In this document: positions 50,591 to 61,069 of the stretch, piece by piece | How positions within the stretch are numbered: position 1 is the stretch's first letter | Layout: each line of letters begins with the position of its first letter | Assembly (NCBI RefSeq): GCF_010093535.1 | Contig: NW_022985182.1 | Coordinates: 1,061,709-1,125,708, forward strand | Length of the DNA stretch: 64,000 nucleotides | Direction: 5' to 3' | From: Lindgomyces ingoldianus | Lineage: Eukaryota > Ascomycota > Dothideomycetes > Pleosporales > Lindgomycetaceae | Translations under genes and position numbers: made by a program | Notes under the pieces: model-generated | The model's input: only the letters and a program-made list of their open reading frames with translations | Databases searched by the model: none | What the model was told of the DNA's origin: nothing

Positions 50591-51595
50591 TAACAGCAAG
50601 CTGTTAGACACCTCTAAACTCTCCTCTTCCTCCTCCTCCACCCTTCTTCCTCTCCTCCCTCCCCTCTAGACTCCCTCTAAACCCCCTCTGCCTTATCCTT
50701 AGCTGCCTAAAAGCGCTGTAATGTCTGCTTAAAAGTTAGACACTAGAGCCTCTAGGGCTAAAACCTATTAGAGTAGCTTAGTATTCTAGTAGAATAAGGC
50801 CACCTAAACACTAGCTTTAGAAAGCCTAGCTTCTTAACTCTTTATAACCTACGCTACCTACACTAAGTTCTAAGCAGACTTTAAAATAGCTTTAAAGGCC
50901 CCTTTTTTATTCTTTTTACTCTCTGCGTTTTAGGCTGCTGCCTACAGCTTAAGATAGCCCTATAGGACTAAAAACTCCTCCTTGCAATATAAAGAAACCT
51001 ATGCGCGCATTAGTAACTTGTAACCTAATAGTATTAAACTATATTTATATAAAATTATATTTTTTATTATGTAAAGTGTAATATTTACATTTCTTTAATT
51101 TAAAAGACTAATAGGAAAACTTAACTTAAAGGCTATAAGTAAAAGCGTAGGCAGCCTAAAAGCAGATAACTTAAAACGCCTCTAAAGAGGCTTTAGAAGA
51201 AGGGCAGAGCAGCATAGTAATTCTCTTTAATGCTATAATTAGTTAGCAGACTAAGCTATAGGATATTAAGTGCATAATAATACCTATAAGGTGGAAAATT
51301 AGATAATAGCTAAAGAAGAAACTAACAAAATTAACTAGACTATATAAGTAAAGTAAGTAAACACTTATTACTATAAACAATAAATTTACTATATTAACAA
51401 CAACTACACTGCTAGTTACTACTAAATAAAAACATTATAACAAAGGCATTATATTAGTATTAGGTTTTTAGTCTATTTCTTAGTAACAGGAAATTTTAGT
51501 TAAGATAGTTATACTTATTATATCTTATCTAAATTAGTTTTAAAGCATTTCTAAATACTTTCTAAACACTGCAGATAGGGACTATTAGCCTATAG
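50591..51595. other. G2 3' region, unassigned
   Basis: A C/T-rich stretch (50615-50695, many 'cctcc' and 'ctccct' words) is followed by AT-rich DNA. No frame is recognisable. It ends in the polypurine tract of G2. Confidence 0.5.
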
Positions 51596-51607
51596 AGGGG
51601 GGGGTAG

Positions 51608-51896
51608 TGTAACAATTCTACAAATTGTTCTATCTCAGGTCGCTTAGATCCTATCTGAAGGGTCCCTGTATCGGCCCCGACCATGACTCGACCCAGTCCC
51701 CTGCTGTTACCCCTATTCCCTTATGTATTTAGTCGCACCTCGCCCTGTAGCTAGCTCGGTAGTTTTCTGATATCCTACGTACAAGGCCTATAGGTGTCAT
51801 TGGTATTCCCAGGTCTCTGAGTCCCCACGCACTCCCATATGCCTCTGAGTGGATTCATACCGCATTCGGACCCATTGTCTTGCCTGCGCCGTTACA
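51608..51896 (+). repeat. G2 3' LTR (289 bp)
   Basis: It starts TGTAACAATTCTACAAATTG and ends CCTGCGCCGTTACA, abutting the assembly gap. The start is mutated relative to the 5' LTR, while the end keeps CpG sites ('ccgcattcggaccc' against 'ccgcatttagacct'). Confidence 0.93.
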
Positions 51897-52771
51897 NNNN
51901 NNNNNNNNNNNNNNNNNNNNNNNNNNNNNNNNNNNNNNNNNNNNNNNNNNNNNNNNNNNNNNNNNNNNNNNNNNNNNNNNNNNNNNNNNNNNNNNNNNNN
52001 NNNNNNNNNNNNNNNNNNNNNNNNNNNNNNNNNNNNNNNNNNNNNNNNNNNNNNNNNNNNNNNNNNNNNNNNNNNNNNNNNNNNNNNNNNNNNNNNNNNN
52101 NNNNNNNNNNNNNNNNNNNNNNNNNNNNNNNNNNNNNNNNNNNNNNNNNNNNNNNNNNNNNNNNNNNNNNNNNNNNNNNNNNNNNNNNNNNNNNNNNNNN
52201 NNNNNNNNNNNNNNNNNNNNNNNNNNNNNNNNNNNNNNNNNNNNNNNNNNNNNNNNNNNNNNNNNNNNNNNNNNNNNNNNNNNNNNNNNNNNNNNNNNNN
52301 NNNNNNNNNNNNNNNNNNNNNNNNNNNNNNNNNNNNNNNNNNNNNNNNNNNNNNNNNNNNNNNNNNNNNNNNNNNNNNNNNNNNNNNNNNNNNNNNNNNN
52401 NNNNNNNNNNNNNNNNNNNNNNNNNNNNNNNNNNNNNNNNNNNNNNNNNNNNNNNNNNNNNNNNNNNNNNNNNNNNNNNNNNNNNNNNNNNNNNNNNNNN
52501 NNNNNNNNNNNNNNNNNNNNNNNNNNNNNNNNNNNNNNNNNNNNNNNNNNNNNNNNNNNNNNNNNNNNNNNNNNNNNNNNNNNNNNNNNNNNNNNNNNNN
52601 NNNNNNNNNNNNNNNNNNNNNNNNNNNNNNNNNNNNNNNNNNNNNNNNNNNNNNNNNNNNNNNNNNNNNNNNNNNNNNNNNNNNNNNNNNNNNNNNNNNN
52701 NNNNNNNNNNNNNNNNNNNNNNNNNNNNNNNNNNNNNNNNNNNNNNNNNNNNNNNNNNNNNNNNNNNNNNN
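51897..52771. other. assembly gap (N, 875 positions)
   Basis: The gap lies exactly between the end of the G2 3' LTR and a 30-bp tandem repeat. Open frames across it are artefacts. The true length may differ from the number of N. Confidence 0.99.
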
Positions 52772-52848
52772 ATGCGGCTGATGCCAATCCTCGACACACC
52801 AATGTGGCTGATGCCAATCCCCGACACACCGATGTGGCTAGAGAGGTG
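52772..52848. repeat. 30-bp tandem repeat next to the gap, unmutated
   Basis: About two and a half copies of a 30-base unit built on 'gatgccaatccccgacacac' and 'cgatgtggct' follow the gap. Because 30 is a multiple of three, the frame stays open: one frame reads ADANPRHTNV then ADANPRHTDV, and a second reads MPIPDTPMWL. CpG sites are intact. The array probably continues into the gap. It may be the end of a host coding sequence with repeats, or non-coding minisatellite DNA. Confidence 0.75.
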
Positions 52849-53123
52849 TGTGATGACAAGCACTGTCTCTACTACCGTATAGAGCTGGGGAAGCAAGGCA
52901 GAGTAGGTCGGCTCTATTTCAGCTACACTAAGATAGAGAGGAGAAAGGGAGCTTTAAGGGCAACTCTGCAGAAGAAGTGCTCGCGGCGCTGAGGCGCTAG
53001 CAAGGACGCTAGCGCTAAGCGAACTAATAGCGTTGCGCCAGTCGCACCCCCTATATCCTGATTGGCTGCACGGGCAGCTCGTCATGTGACGCGCGACAGA
53101 GCTCTCTGCGTAGGACCGTCACA
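52849..53123 (-). repeat. G4 3' LTR (275 bp), almost unmutated
   Basis: It starts TGTGATGACAAGCAC and ends GGACCGTCACA. Every difference I compared with the right LTR is a C or G here that became T or A there, e.g. 'gtaggtcggctc' against 'gtaggttagctc'. Confidence 0.95.
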
Positions 53124-53213
53124 TCACCCCCTTCCAAGGCAGTCTTGTCCCCGAGACTGGGTAGTTTAGCGCCTCCGCGTTAGTCTTTAAACTAGTTAAG
53201 ACCCTAGCGCAGG

Positions 53214-53639
53214 TTAATTATTAACCTCTGCGGGTTCTATATCCTCGCCTTTTTTATACGCTTGCAACCAGGCGTCTAGTCGCGCTGGCGGACCAGGCTT
53301 GGTAGGATATGCTTGGTGGAAGTCCCTTACCTTATGCGGAGCTCCGAGGAATCCGTCGGCATTATACCAGGTAGGGTCAGGATCATAGCCTACCCATGAG
53401 GCTTGGTATTGGAGACGCCCGCGGTGGACGCGACTATCTAGGATGTCCTGAACCTGCCACTTAGGGTGACTGTTGACCTTGATTGGCTCCTCTAGGGGCT
53501 TAACCTGACCTGGCAGCGTCGTAGGTGCTGCCCGCCGTAGGCGGTCTGCGTGGAAGACGTTGTGCATCCTTATGTACAGGGGGAGCTTAAGCTGGTACAA
53601 ATAACCTCTTATGCCTATAATTAGATAGGGCCTGTACAT
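53214..53639 (-). pseudogene. G4 pol C-terminus: integrase end plus chromodomain, 141 open codons
   Basis: This is the only long open stretch of retrotransposon coding sequence in the window. It starts inside the integrase C-terminal segment (LPLYIRMHNVFHADRLRRA, residues 19-37), a hallmark of Gypsy integrases. A chromodomain follows at about residues 61-108 (WQVQDILDSRVHRGRLQYQ, then WVGYDPDPTWY), with aromatic residues Trp61, Trp82, Tyr85 and Trp91 that could form the methyl-lysine cage. A short tail (PGPPARLDAWLQAY) ends at a TAA near 53214. It is a fragment, not a gene: the Met at 53639 is internal and a TAG lies just upstream. In a live element the chromodomain would steer integration to heterochromatin. 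Confidence 0.9.
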
Positions 53640-56600
53640 CTGCTAGTTAAGCTTCTAGCTAGGGCGCCCTGTAGTAAAGCCCTTAGGGGTCACGTATACC
53701 TTGTTGCCTACTATAAAGTTAGGCTTGCGCTGCTTCTTGTTCGCCTAAGCTGCTTACTGCTTCTAGGCTTAAGCAATGCCCTTCCTTATAATCTTAATTG
53801 CTTGTTGTACAGTGTTGTAGTAAAGCTTAGCATAGCTTTAAGCCTTTTTACATAAAATCTGCTCTAGCGCAGTTAGTAAGCGTCTTGTACGTGCCTCCTA
53901 GTCCTAGTAGTGTGTTAGATAATAGCTAAACTTAATCTTAAACAGTAATAACCTTGTTGTCTTGTGCAGTAGAGATGCTTAAGCCTAGTCTATGTAGGGC
54001 AGCAGGTCTAACTAGTTGTCCTAGAAGTAATTAACAAATAGACGCAGTTGCTAGTTAATATACTAATTTAGCACCTCTATGTTGCTGTTAGTCTAGGGAT
54101 AGTAGGGCGTAGAGAGCTTTTATTTAACACTAGTAAGGCAGCAAAGCTTGTCTATAAATATAAAAGTAAACTATAGTCTGCAGTTAAAGACAATTAATTA
54201 AGAGAGTCTATAGACACGCTAGATATAGCAATAGTATAGGTCTGCAGCCCCTACAGCAGTAATAGTCTTGTGGCACAGCAGTAAGAAGCAGCGCTTGCTT
54301 AGACAGTCTACTATAATAAACGCGTTATTATAGCTAGCTTAATTAAGTAGGAACAACTTAAAATTTATAAAAATGTTTTGCTATGCTTACTTAAGTATTA
54401 GCAGCAGCTTAAGAAGCTCTAAGGTCTTATTTTAAAAGATATAGCTTTACTAACAGGCCTTATAAGCGCTAATGTAGGTCTTAACATTCTAGCTTATGCT
54501 TAGCTAGTAGTACTGCTTACGCAGCAGCTTAGTTGTTTTTCTAGTTTTAGAATGTGTAGTAAGTTGCGTTGTGTAAACAGCGCAGATAAGGTAGGTCCTT
54601 AGGAACTAGATAGCTAGGACTACAAGCTTCCTTTCCTTTAGTAGTAGGCCCTTAGTGTTAAGCTTTTATTATAAGCTAGAATTCTATGCTTTATTACAGC
54701 AGTATTATAGGCTTCTATAATTCTAATTAGCATCTAGAATCTAATTAATAAGCTTATATAGTTAATTTATTAGCAGCAGCTCTATAAGCTTCTTATTTAG
54801 TAAAGGGGTGCTCTACAGAGCAGCGTGTAATTAAGTAATAAGACTAACACTAATCTACTTTTAGCTTAGAAAAGAGTGTGTATAAGTAGCTTTATCTTTT
54901 TCTTTTTATGTTTTAAGCTCCTCCTACTTCTTTAACAGCGCGTCTACAACAACATTAGCAGTGCCTAGGCAGTAGGTTAGCGTAAGGTTAAAGTCTACTA
55001 TTAGCATAGCCTATTATATCTAGTAAGGGGTAAGCTTGCGCTTAACAGCAAAGTACTTAAAAGCTTAGTAGTTAGTAATTACTATAAACAGCTTATTTTA
55101 TTATAAGCTTATTAGCTACGCTTGCTACTTTTATAGGCCTTAGACAACTATAAGCATTTTTTTATTATGTATATTATAGTTTATCTGCAGTAGGCTTATA
55201 GTCTTAGAGTAGAACACTATAAAGCGCTAGATGCTGTTGTCCTGCAGCTATAATAGTACTTCTGTAACAACTTTGTTGCTTATGTTAGTCTTTATACACG
55301 TCTTATAATTTAGTAAGTAGTGCGTAAAAATGTTATTTAATAGCATAAGGTTCTTAGCACACTTAAACACAGCTAACTTATGCTCTTTTAAAGAATGCTA
55401 GGCGCTACACTTAAGCAGCTTTGTAAGCAGCTGTATAATGCAACTATAGTTCTTAAGGAAGGCGCAGTAGAAGTTGCAGAACCCTAGGAACAACTACAGG
55501 CTCTTAATTAAGGTTAGTATAGGCTAGTCTTAGACAGCAGCTACCTTAGCAGGGTCTTTGCAGATTCTGTCTATGCTAATAATAAAACTTAAAAATTTTA
55601 TTTTAGTAACTATAAATTTACTTTTCTTAAAGTTAATCTATAAGCTAGTGTTTTATAGACAACATAAAACCTTAGCAACATATGCCTTATACTATAAGGG
55701 GTTGTCTAAGTAGATTAAAATGTTGTTAAGGTAAGCTATATAAAAGTTATTAAGTAGGCTGTGTAGAACCTAATTAATATATTACTAGAAAGTTATAGGG
55801 CTGTTATAGAGTCTAAAGAGCAGCATATAATACTTATAGTTACTATAGCGTGTTTAGAAGGTAGTTAGGTCCTTAACCTCTTTAGTAAGCTAGATGTAAT
55901 AAAACGCCTGTTATATGTTAAGCTTAGTAAAGACTTTAGCTGCAGCTAGCTATGTAAGCGTCTTTTAGATTAGAGGTATTAAGTAAGTGTTTTTTTTTAT
56001 AATTATATTAAGCTTATAATAGTCTATATAGAACCTCTACCCCTTTTCTAGCTTCTTAGCAAATAAGACTAGAGAAGTGTAGCTAGCGTTGCTGTGCGTG
56101 ATAAATCTATGTTGCAGGTAGTTGTCTAGATAGTCCTTAACTAGCCTAAGCTGCTCTAGAGACATGCTGTATAGTAGGCTGCTTAATAAGGTGTTCTCTA
56201 CTATTAGCTTAATATTATAGTTAATGCTAGGTTAGTGCAGCAGCAGTTTGTCTAAGTCTCTTTTTAAGAAGTAAGCTAGCGTAGCTCTAGCATACGCAGG
56301 GGATAGTAACTTCTTAAGCATTAGCTGCTAGAGCTTATTCTTAGAATTAACTATTACAAGTGCTTAGCAGTCCTTAATTAGTTAATTAACTTTATAGACG
56401 CTAATATGTCTAATTATAACATCTCTGCGCCTTGCGTGTAGCATGAACACAGCAGTGTTAATTATGTTTACCTTTAGCCCTACTTTAGTAAGTGCTTTTT
56501 TAGATATAGCTAGTTAATGTTAGCGCACTTAATTAGCGCTAAGAGGTATTAGTTAAAGATTAAGTTGCTTTTTTATCTTTTTTAAGTTTTACTACTAATT

Positions 56601-57200
56601 ATGCTTCTAAGTTAATTAAAGTTAGTATTAATTAATCTTTAATATCTTTATAAACTTATCTTATTAGTTAGTGTCTACTTAATAAGATTAGTTAATCTAT
56701 AGAGACGCACTGCGTGTAGGGATAATAATATTATGCTTGTAGTCCTGTGTCTAATTATTATCTAGCTACTAAATTAATTATTTCTTATAGTTAATCTAGA
56801 CACTAGCCTTTTTAAAGACTTTATAGCCTATAATTAAGTTATAACAGCCTGTGTTATAAAAGATAAAGAGTGTAAGCAGCTAGTAACTGTTAATTACTAG
56901 ATTTATGTAAAAGTACTTGTCTACTTGTCTATTTAGTTAATTATTATATCTTACAATAAAGATAGACTTAATGCTAAACATCTTAGGCTATAGGTGCTTC
57001 TAGATTGTCTACAGGTGTTGTAGGTAGATTAAATTATAGCTGCTAGCCCCTGTGTTAATAAGACTGTTTAAGTGTACAGTAATCCCTCTAGCAAAGACAC
57101 AGCAGGGCAGCATAAAGGGCTTACTACTAAATAGCAGCTTGTGTGGCTTTTACACTAGTGCTTTGTTTATTAACTTTAGAGAGAAGACTTTCTCTAAAGT
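53640..57200 (-). pseudogene. G4 pol remnant (protease, RT, RNase H, integrase core), RIP-mutated
   Basis: The minus strand reads NTGASSYNLI near 57030-57065, a protease D-T-G-A site with Asp turned into Asn. Reverse transcriptase near 55700-55900 includes YIAYLNNILIYLDNP, with Asn-Asn for the catalytic Asp-Asp. RNase H and integrase follow to 53640, where mutation density drops abruptly. TAA and TAG stops occur throughout. Confidence 0.87.
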
Positions 57201-57249
57201 AAGTCTTCTTCTAATTTACTGTCCTTACTAGAGCTTATAGTGTCTAGCT

Positions 57250-58860
57250 TTTACACTGCTTTTATAGCCTTACTCTTAGCGCAAGTGTAAGAGCAGTTAT
57301 AACTTATATGTCCTAGCTAATAGCATAAGTAGTAAGTTATAGTATCCTTTGTTAAAGCTACTTACACTTAAGGTGTTGCTAGAGTTGTTAAGGCAGCAGC
57401 AGTAGCAGCAGGTTAAAGAACGTTCTAACACGTAAGCTTCTCTTTACCTCTCTGAGCACGTTATGCGCTTAACTCTGCAGTAAACCTTTGCAGTAAGAAG
57501 GATATCTAGTAGGCTTACTTTATGTAATTAAAAAAGCTAACTATTAGGTTATTATAGTAAGTCTTTATATATACTTAAAGCTAACTTAATAAAGTGTTAT
57601 AAATCTTATCTTTTTACTACTTAAGCAGTAGCTTAGCTTTATTTATAAGGCATATAAACTAGGCCTTAAAGTTTTTAAAATTCTAAAATAGCTTTATTTT
57701 AAGCTAGTAAAGCTTAGTCTTAGCTTTTATTTACTAGTTAGTATTTTTAAAGCTTCTTTTTAAGAAGCTTATAATATTCTTAGTTATTACTAGCTTACCT
57801 TACTACTTTTAGGCTTTAAAGTAAGGAACTAGTTAACTTAGCACTTAACTACTTACTTTACTTTTAGTATAGTATACTTAAGCGTCTTTCTTCTTTATAA
57901 GGTTACTATTTATAGGTATAAAGTAGTCTATGTTATAAAGTAGCTTACTTATTAGAAGGTCTTTTTAGTAATTAAATTTAATATTATCTTTGCCTATAAA
58001 CCTAGGCAGATTCTCTGCTTTAGCTAACAGTTTTAGCCTAGCTTCCTAGCTTATAGTACTAATATAAAAGAGGTTAAGTGTTTTTAGTGTAGCTAAGTTA
58101 AATTACAGTTACTTTCTTAGTATAGTTAGTATAGGTGTGCCTCTTAGCGCTTAATAAGCTCTGTTTAAAAAGAATAATTAATTACACACTAGTATAGCAG
58201 TAGCCTTAAGTCTTTTAACTTTATTCTTATAATTAGCTAGGTGTTTAAGGGTTTTATTTAGTAAGCTTTAAAGCTTCTATAGCTTTTTACTAACCTCTGC
58301 TTACTTAGCTTTTGCTATGTTAACTACTTTAGTAAGAGTATTAGCATAGTCTTAATAAGCTTGCACTTTTAATAACTACTATAGCAGCTTATTTGCCACA
58401 ACTGCGTGATCTGCAGCTATAAGGTTTAGTAGGTCTAGGCAGAGGCTAATTAAATTATAATTAGTAGTACCCTAGGTAATAGCCTCTGTCTAGAATAATA
58501 GTGCTTTCCTAGCCTACTAAGCGTGCGCGCGCGCAGTCTTAATAGCGTAGTCCTCTTTAAACACATTATTAGCGTAGAACTAGGCCTAGCATAGCAGCGT
58601 CCTTAGTTCAGGCGTATGGGCGTTGCTGGTGGGCTAGGCGGTGGGATTAACGCGCATCTTAATCCTTAACAGCTTCCCCATCCTAGTGCTCTTAGCTCCT
58701 TCCCTCCACTCCGGGGTCTAGCGGTCTGCAGAGGTATAGTGTAGTGTGAGCCCCGGGTCCGGTGACGGTGGGGCTGATAGTCGATTAGTGGTGGGTTTGT
58801 ACAGAGCCTGCGGCTCTCTTCGCGTCGTTGCGGTGGTAGTCAGTACAGTAGGCCCCCCCC
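57250..58860 (-). pseudogene. G4 gag remnant with CCHC knuckle and unmutated start
   Basis: Near 57300-57345 the minus strand reads YYLCY, a stop, LGHISYNC, a CCHC zinc knuckle with its first Cys changed to Tyr. The far right part (58570-58860) is G/C-rich and unmutated and should include the start of gag. It begins near a run of eight C residues on the plus strand (58853-58860). The part between is mutated. Confidence 0.72.
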
Positions 58861-59140
58861 TACAGTTAATTTAAACTAGAGCAGCAGCGCTTCTAGCTTA
58901 AGGCTTCTTAATAAGGTGCAATAATCTAATTATTGCTTAGTGTTGCTTTTACAGTTGCCTGGCCTAACTAGGGCTTTAAGGCAGATGGCTATTGTTAACA
59001 AACTAAGGCTTAGCCTAGTTGTACTAGCAGATCTGTCTAAGTGAGGGTTAGTTAGCAGATTAAGCTCTTAGAGCTAACTGCACAGTAGACCTAGATATTA
59101 TGTTGCTATTCTCTAGCTAAATAAGATAATCTTAGTGTAA

Positions 59141-59415
59141 TGTAATAACAAGCACTGTCTCTACTACTGTATAGAGCTAGGGAAGCAAGGCAGAGTAGGT
59201 TAGCTCTATTTTAGCTACACTAAGATAGAGAGGAGAAAGGGAGCTTTAAGGGCAACTCTGCAGAAGAAGTGCTCGCGGCGCTAAGGCGCTAGCAAGGACG
59301 CTAGCGCTAAGCAAACTAATAGCGTTGCGCTAGTCGCACCCCCTATATCCTAATTAGCTGCACGGGCAGCTCGTCATGTGACGCGCGACAGAGCTCTCTG
59401 CGTAGGACCGTCACA
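59141..59415 (-). repeat. G4 5' LTR (275 bp)
   Basis: It starts TGTAATAACAAGCAC and ends GGACCGTCACA. The first 120 bases (inner side) carry G-to-A and C-to-T changes; the last 150 (outer side) are nearly identical to the left LTR. Confidence 0.95.
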
Positions 59416-59420
59416 AGGTG

Positions 59421-60585
59421 GAACAGACGCAACTAACCATAATTTAAACATGTTTTACACAACGCATGCTAAAGCAAACTGCATGCAAATTAGCATAAAG
59501 GTGCACTTACATTAGCTATACATTTTTTTCAAAAAAGAATATAAGAAACACATAAGGTGACAGAGAAACAGCGTTACTAGGGTTTATCCGAAGAAATTCT
59601 GACTAACTAGCGCGTCCAAAAGAGGAGATTCTGCTCAACTTTTCGTTCTGCAAACCCGAATACAATAAGCAGAGCAAGCTCTGCTAATAATCTCTCTTTT
59701 TTTATATAATTCTTAAATTAACATAATATTAATTATAAGCCTTTTCTTATTTATTATACTAAGCTTTATAAGACATTTATACAGAGATCTTAAGTCTGTG
59801 CATAGTACAATAGGTATTAGAGGTAGTCTAAGCATACATATAATCTAGTTAATTATTATGCTTAGTGCAATTACGCAGTTAAATCCTCCCACTATTCTAT
59901 ACAATTTACTAGCTAGTATAGAGCAGGTAACCTGTTTACACTTAGAGGAGTTCTAGTGTATAATATTACTTATAATTTTAAAGTTGTACAAGTTTCTAGT
60001 GCGCTGCTCTGTCCTAAGAATAATAAAAAAGCTAAGCTGTAAACTTAGGTCCTTATTATTTATAAATAATTTATTAGTAAAAATAAACAACTTTATATAA
60101 AAGAAATTAAGTAGTACATATAATAATCCTTAATTCTAGTTATTAATTTGCTATTAGATTTATACATTTAATGCCTTAATATTATTATATAATAGTAACA
60201 TAACTTAAGCAGCAGTAGACAGGTTAAATGCTGCCTTAGGTTAACATACAGACATAATATAGGCACCTTGTGCGCGCTGTTTAATGTACTTCTGCGCAGC
60301 GTCCTCTGCGTTTAGGTCCACTGTACAGAGGTTCTTAGCTTGTTCTTTTTAAGTTAACAAGATTACAGTTTTATTTTATATAAGCTAAATCTTCTTTTTA
60401 TTAAATTCTACAGGCTGTTTATGTAATAATATTGTCTTAAGTTTTACGCAGAACTTAGCCTTTTGCAGCTTTTCTTCTTTATGTTGCGTAAAATTAGTTA
60501 TAATAATACTAAGAGTGTTGTCTATTTACAGCCCTATAACTCTAAACATTTTTATGCCTTTATACATAATTAATAGGTGTCCGTA
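59421..60585. other. unmutated flank (59421-59700) then AT-rich DNA
   Basis: 59421-59700 has normal composition and continues the sequence interrupted by G4. Joining it to 52848 keeps the repeat frame open to a TAA at 59444-59446. From about 59700 RIP-like composition resumes. Around 60240-60360 a G/C-richer patch reads in part on the minus strand (NAEDAAQKYIKQRAQGAYI) but is unassigned. Confidence 0.5.
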
Positions 60586-60890
60586 CGTAGCAGCAGCGTT
60601 ACAATCTGGATACGAGCGATCGCGCACAAGCAGGACCACGTATCTATGTCACATAATGCTTGTGCGCGAACCTCTGTGCGTGAACATCTAGATATCCCTC
60701 TTTTCCTCTGTACAGAGGAAAGACAAGAGTAATAAAACTAGAAACATGTTGCTCTTACCTTACCTACCTTATACACTGTGCACACTATACACTACTCTTA
60801 CTCTTACTACTTAAGTACTTATACTATAAGCAGCTAGCTGTTAGAGCCTATTTAACACTAATTAGTAGTTAATTTAATTAACTATAAATT
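60570..60890 (+). repeat. probable LTR of the downstream Copia element (boundaries uncertain)
   Basis: A CpG-containing block around 60576-60730 (TGTCCGTACGTAGC, GATCGCGCACAAGC) stands out from AT-rich flanks and lies upstream of a Copia gag on the same strand. A 5' LTR is the simplest reading, but I found no partner and no firm ends. Confidence 0.35.
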
Positions 60891-60893
60891 AGT

Positions 60894-61018
60894 AAAAGTA
60901 ATAATAAAGTACCTATGCTCTGTAAGGTACTTTATTTTGTTACCTATTTTCTAAGAAGAGTAATAATAAAGCACCTACGCCTTATAAGGTACTTTGTTTA
61001 GTTACCTATCTTTTAGAA
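60894..61018. repeat. direct duplication of ~62 bp
   Basis: 'agtaataataaagtaccta' with what follows, down to 'gttacctattttctaag', is repeated from about 60959 as 'agtaataataaagcaccta' to 'gttacctatcttttaga'. It lies between the LTR-like block and the gag region. Confidence 0.8.
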
Positions 61019-61069
61019 TAGCAGATTAATCCTTCACATTGTACAGTAAGCTCTGCTACTGTACAAAGT

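Larger units (their letters stand above)
37211..51896 (+). mobile_element. G2: Ty3/Gypsy element split by nested element G3
   Basis: Two 289-bp LTRs (37211-37499 and 51608-51896) bound plus-strand gag and pol remains. A polypurine tract with eight G residues (51596-51603) lies just before the 3' LTR. Removing the nested element and one 5-bp duplication leaves 7183 bp. The target-site duplication cannot be tested because the right flank is an assembly gap. A shortened relative of the same family lies at 62690 onward. Confidence 0.92.
52849..59415 (-). mobile_element. G4: full-length Ty3/Gypsy chromovirus, 6567 bp, minus strand
   Basis: Two 275-bp LTRs (52849-53123 and 59141-59415) and a perfect duplication, AGGTG (52844-52848 and 59416-59420), bound the element. 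The polypurine tract (minus-strand 'ggaagggggtga', 53124-53135) is beside the left LTR, so transcription ran leftward. Pol and gag are on the minus strand. Unlike the other elements, it keeps two unmutated internal patches, 53124-53640 and about 58570-58860, while the 5 kb between them is heavily mutated. Confidence 0.95.

Noticed and set aside
51839..52992. Five overlapping open frames of 310-370 codons
   Set aside because: They are made almost wholly of undetermined positions in the assembly gap; only the short repeat at the right edge is real sequence.
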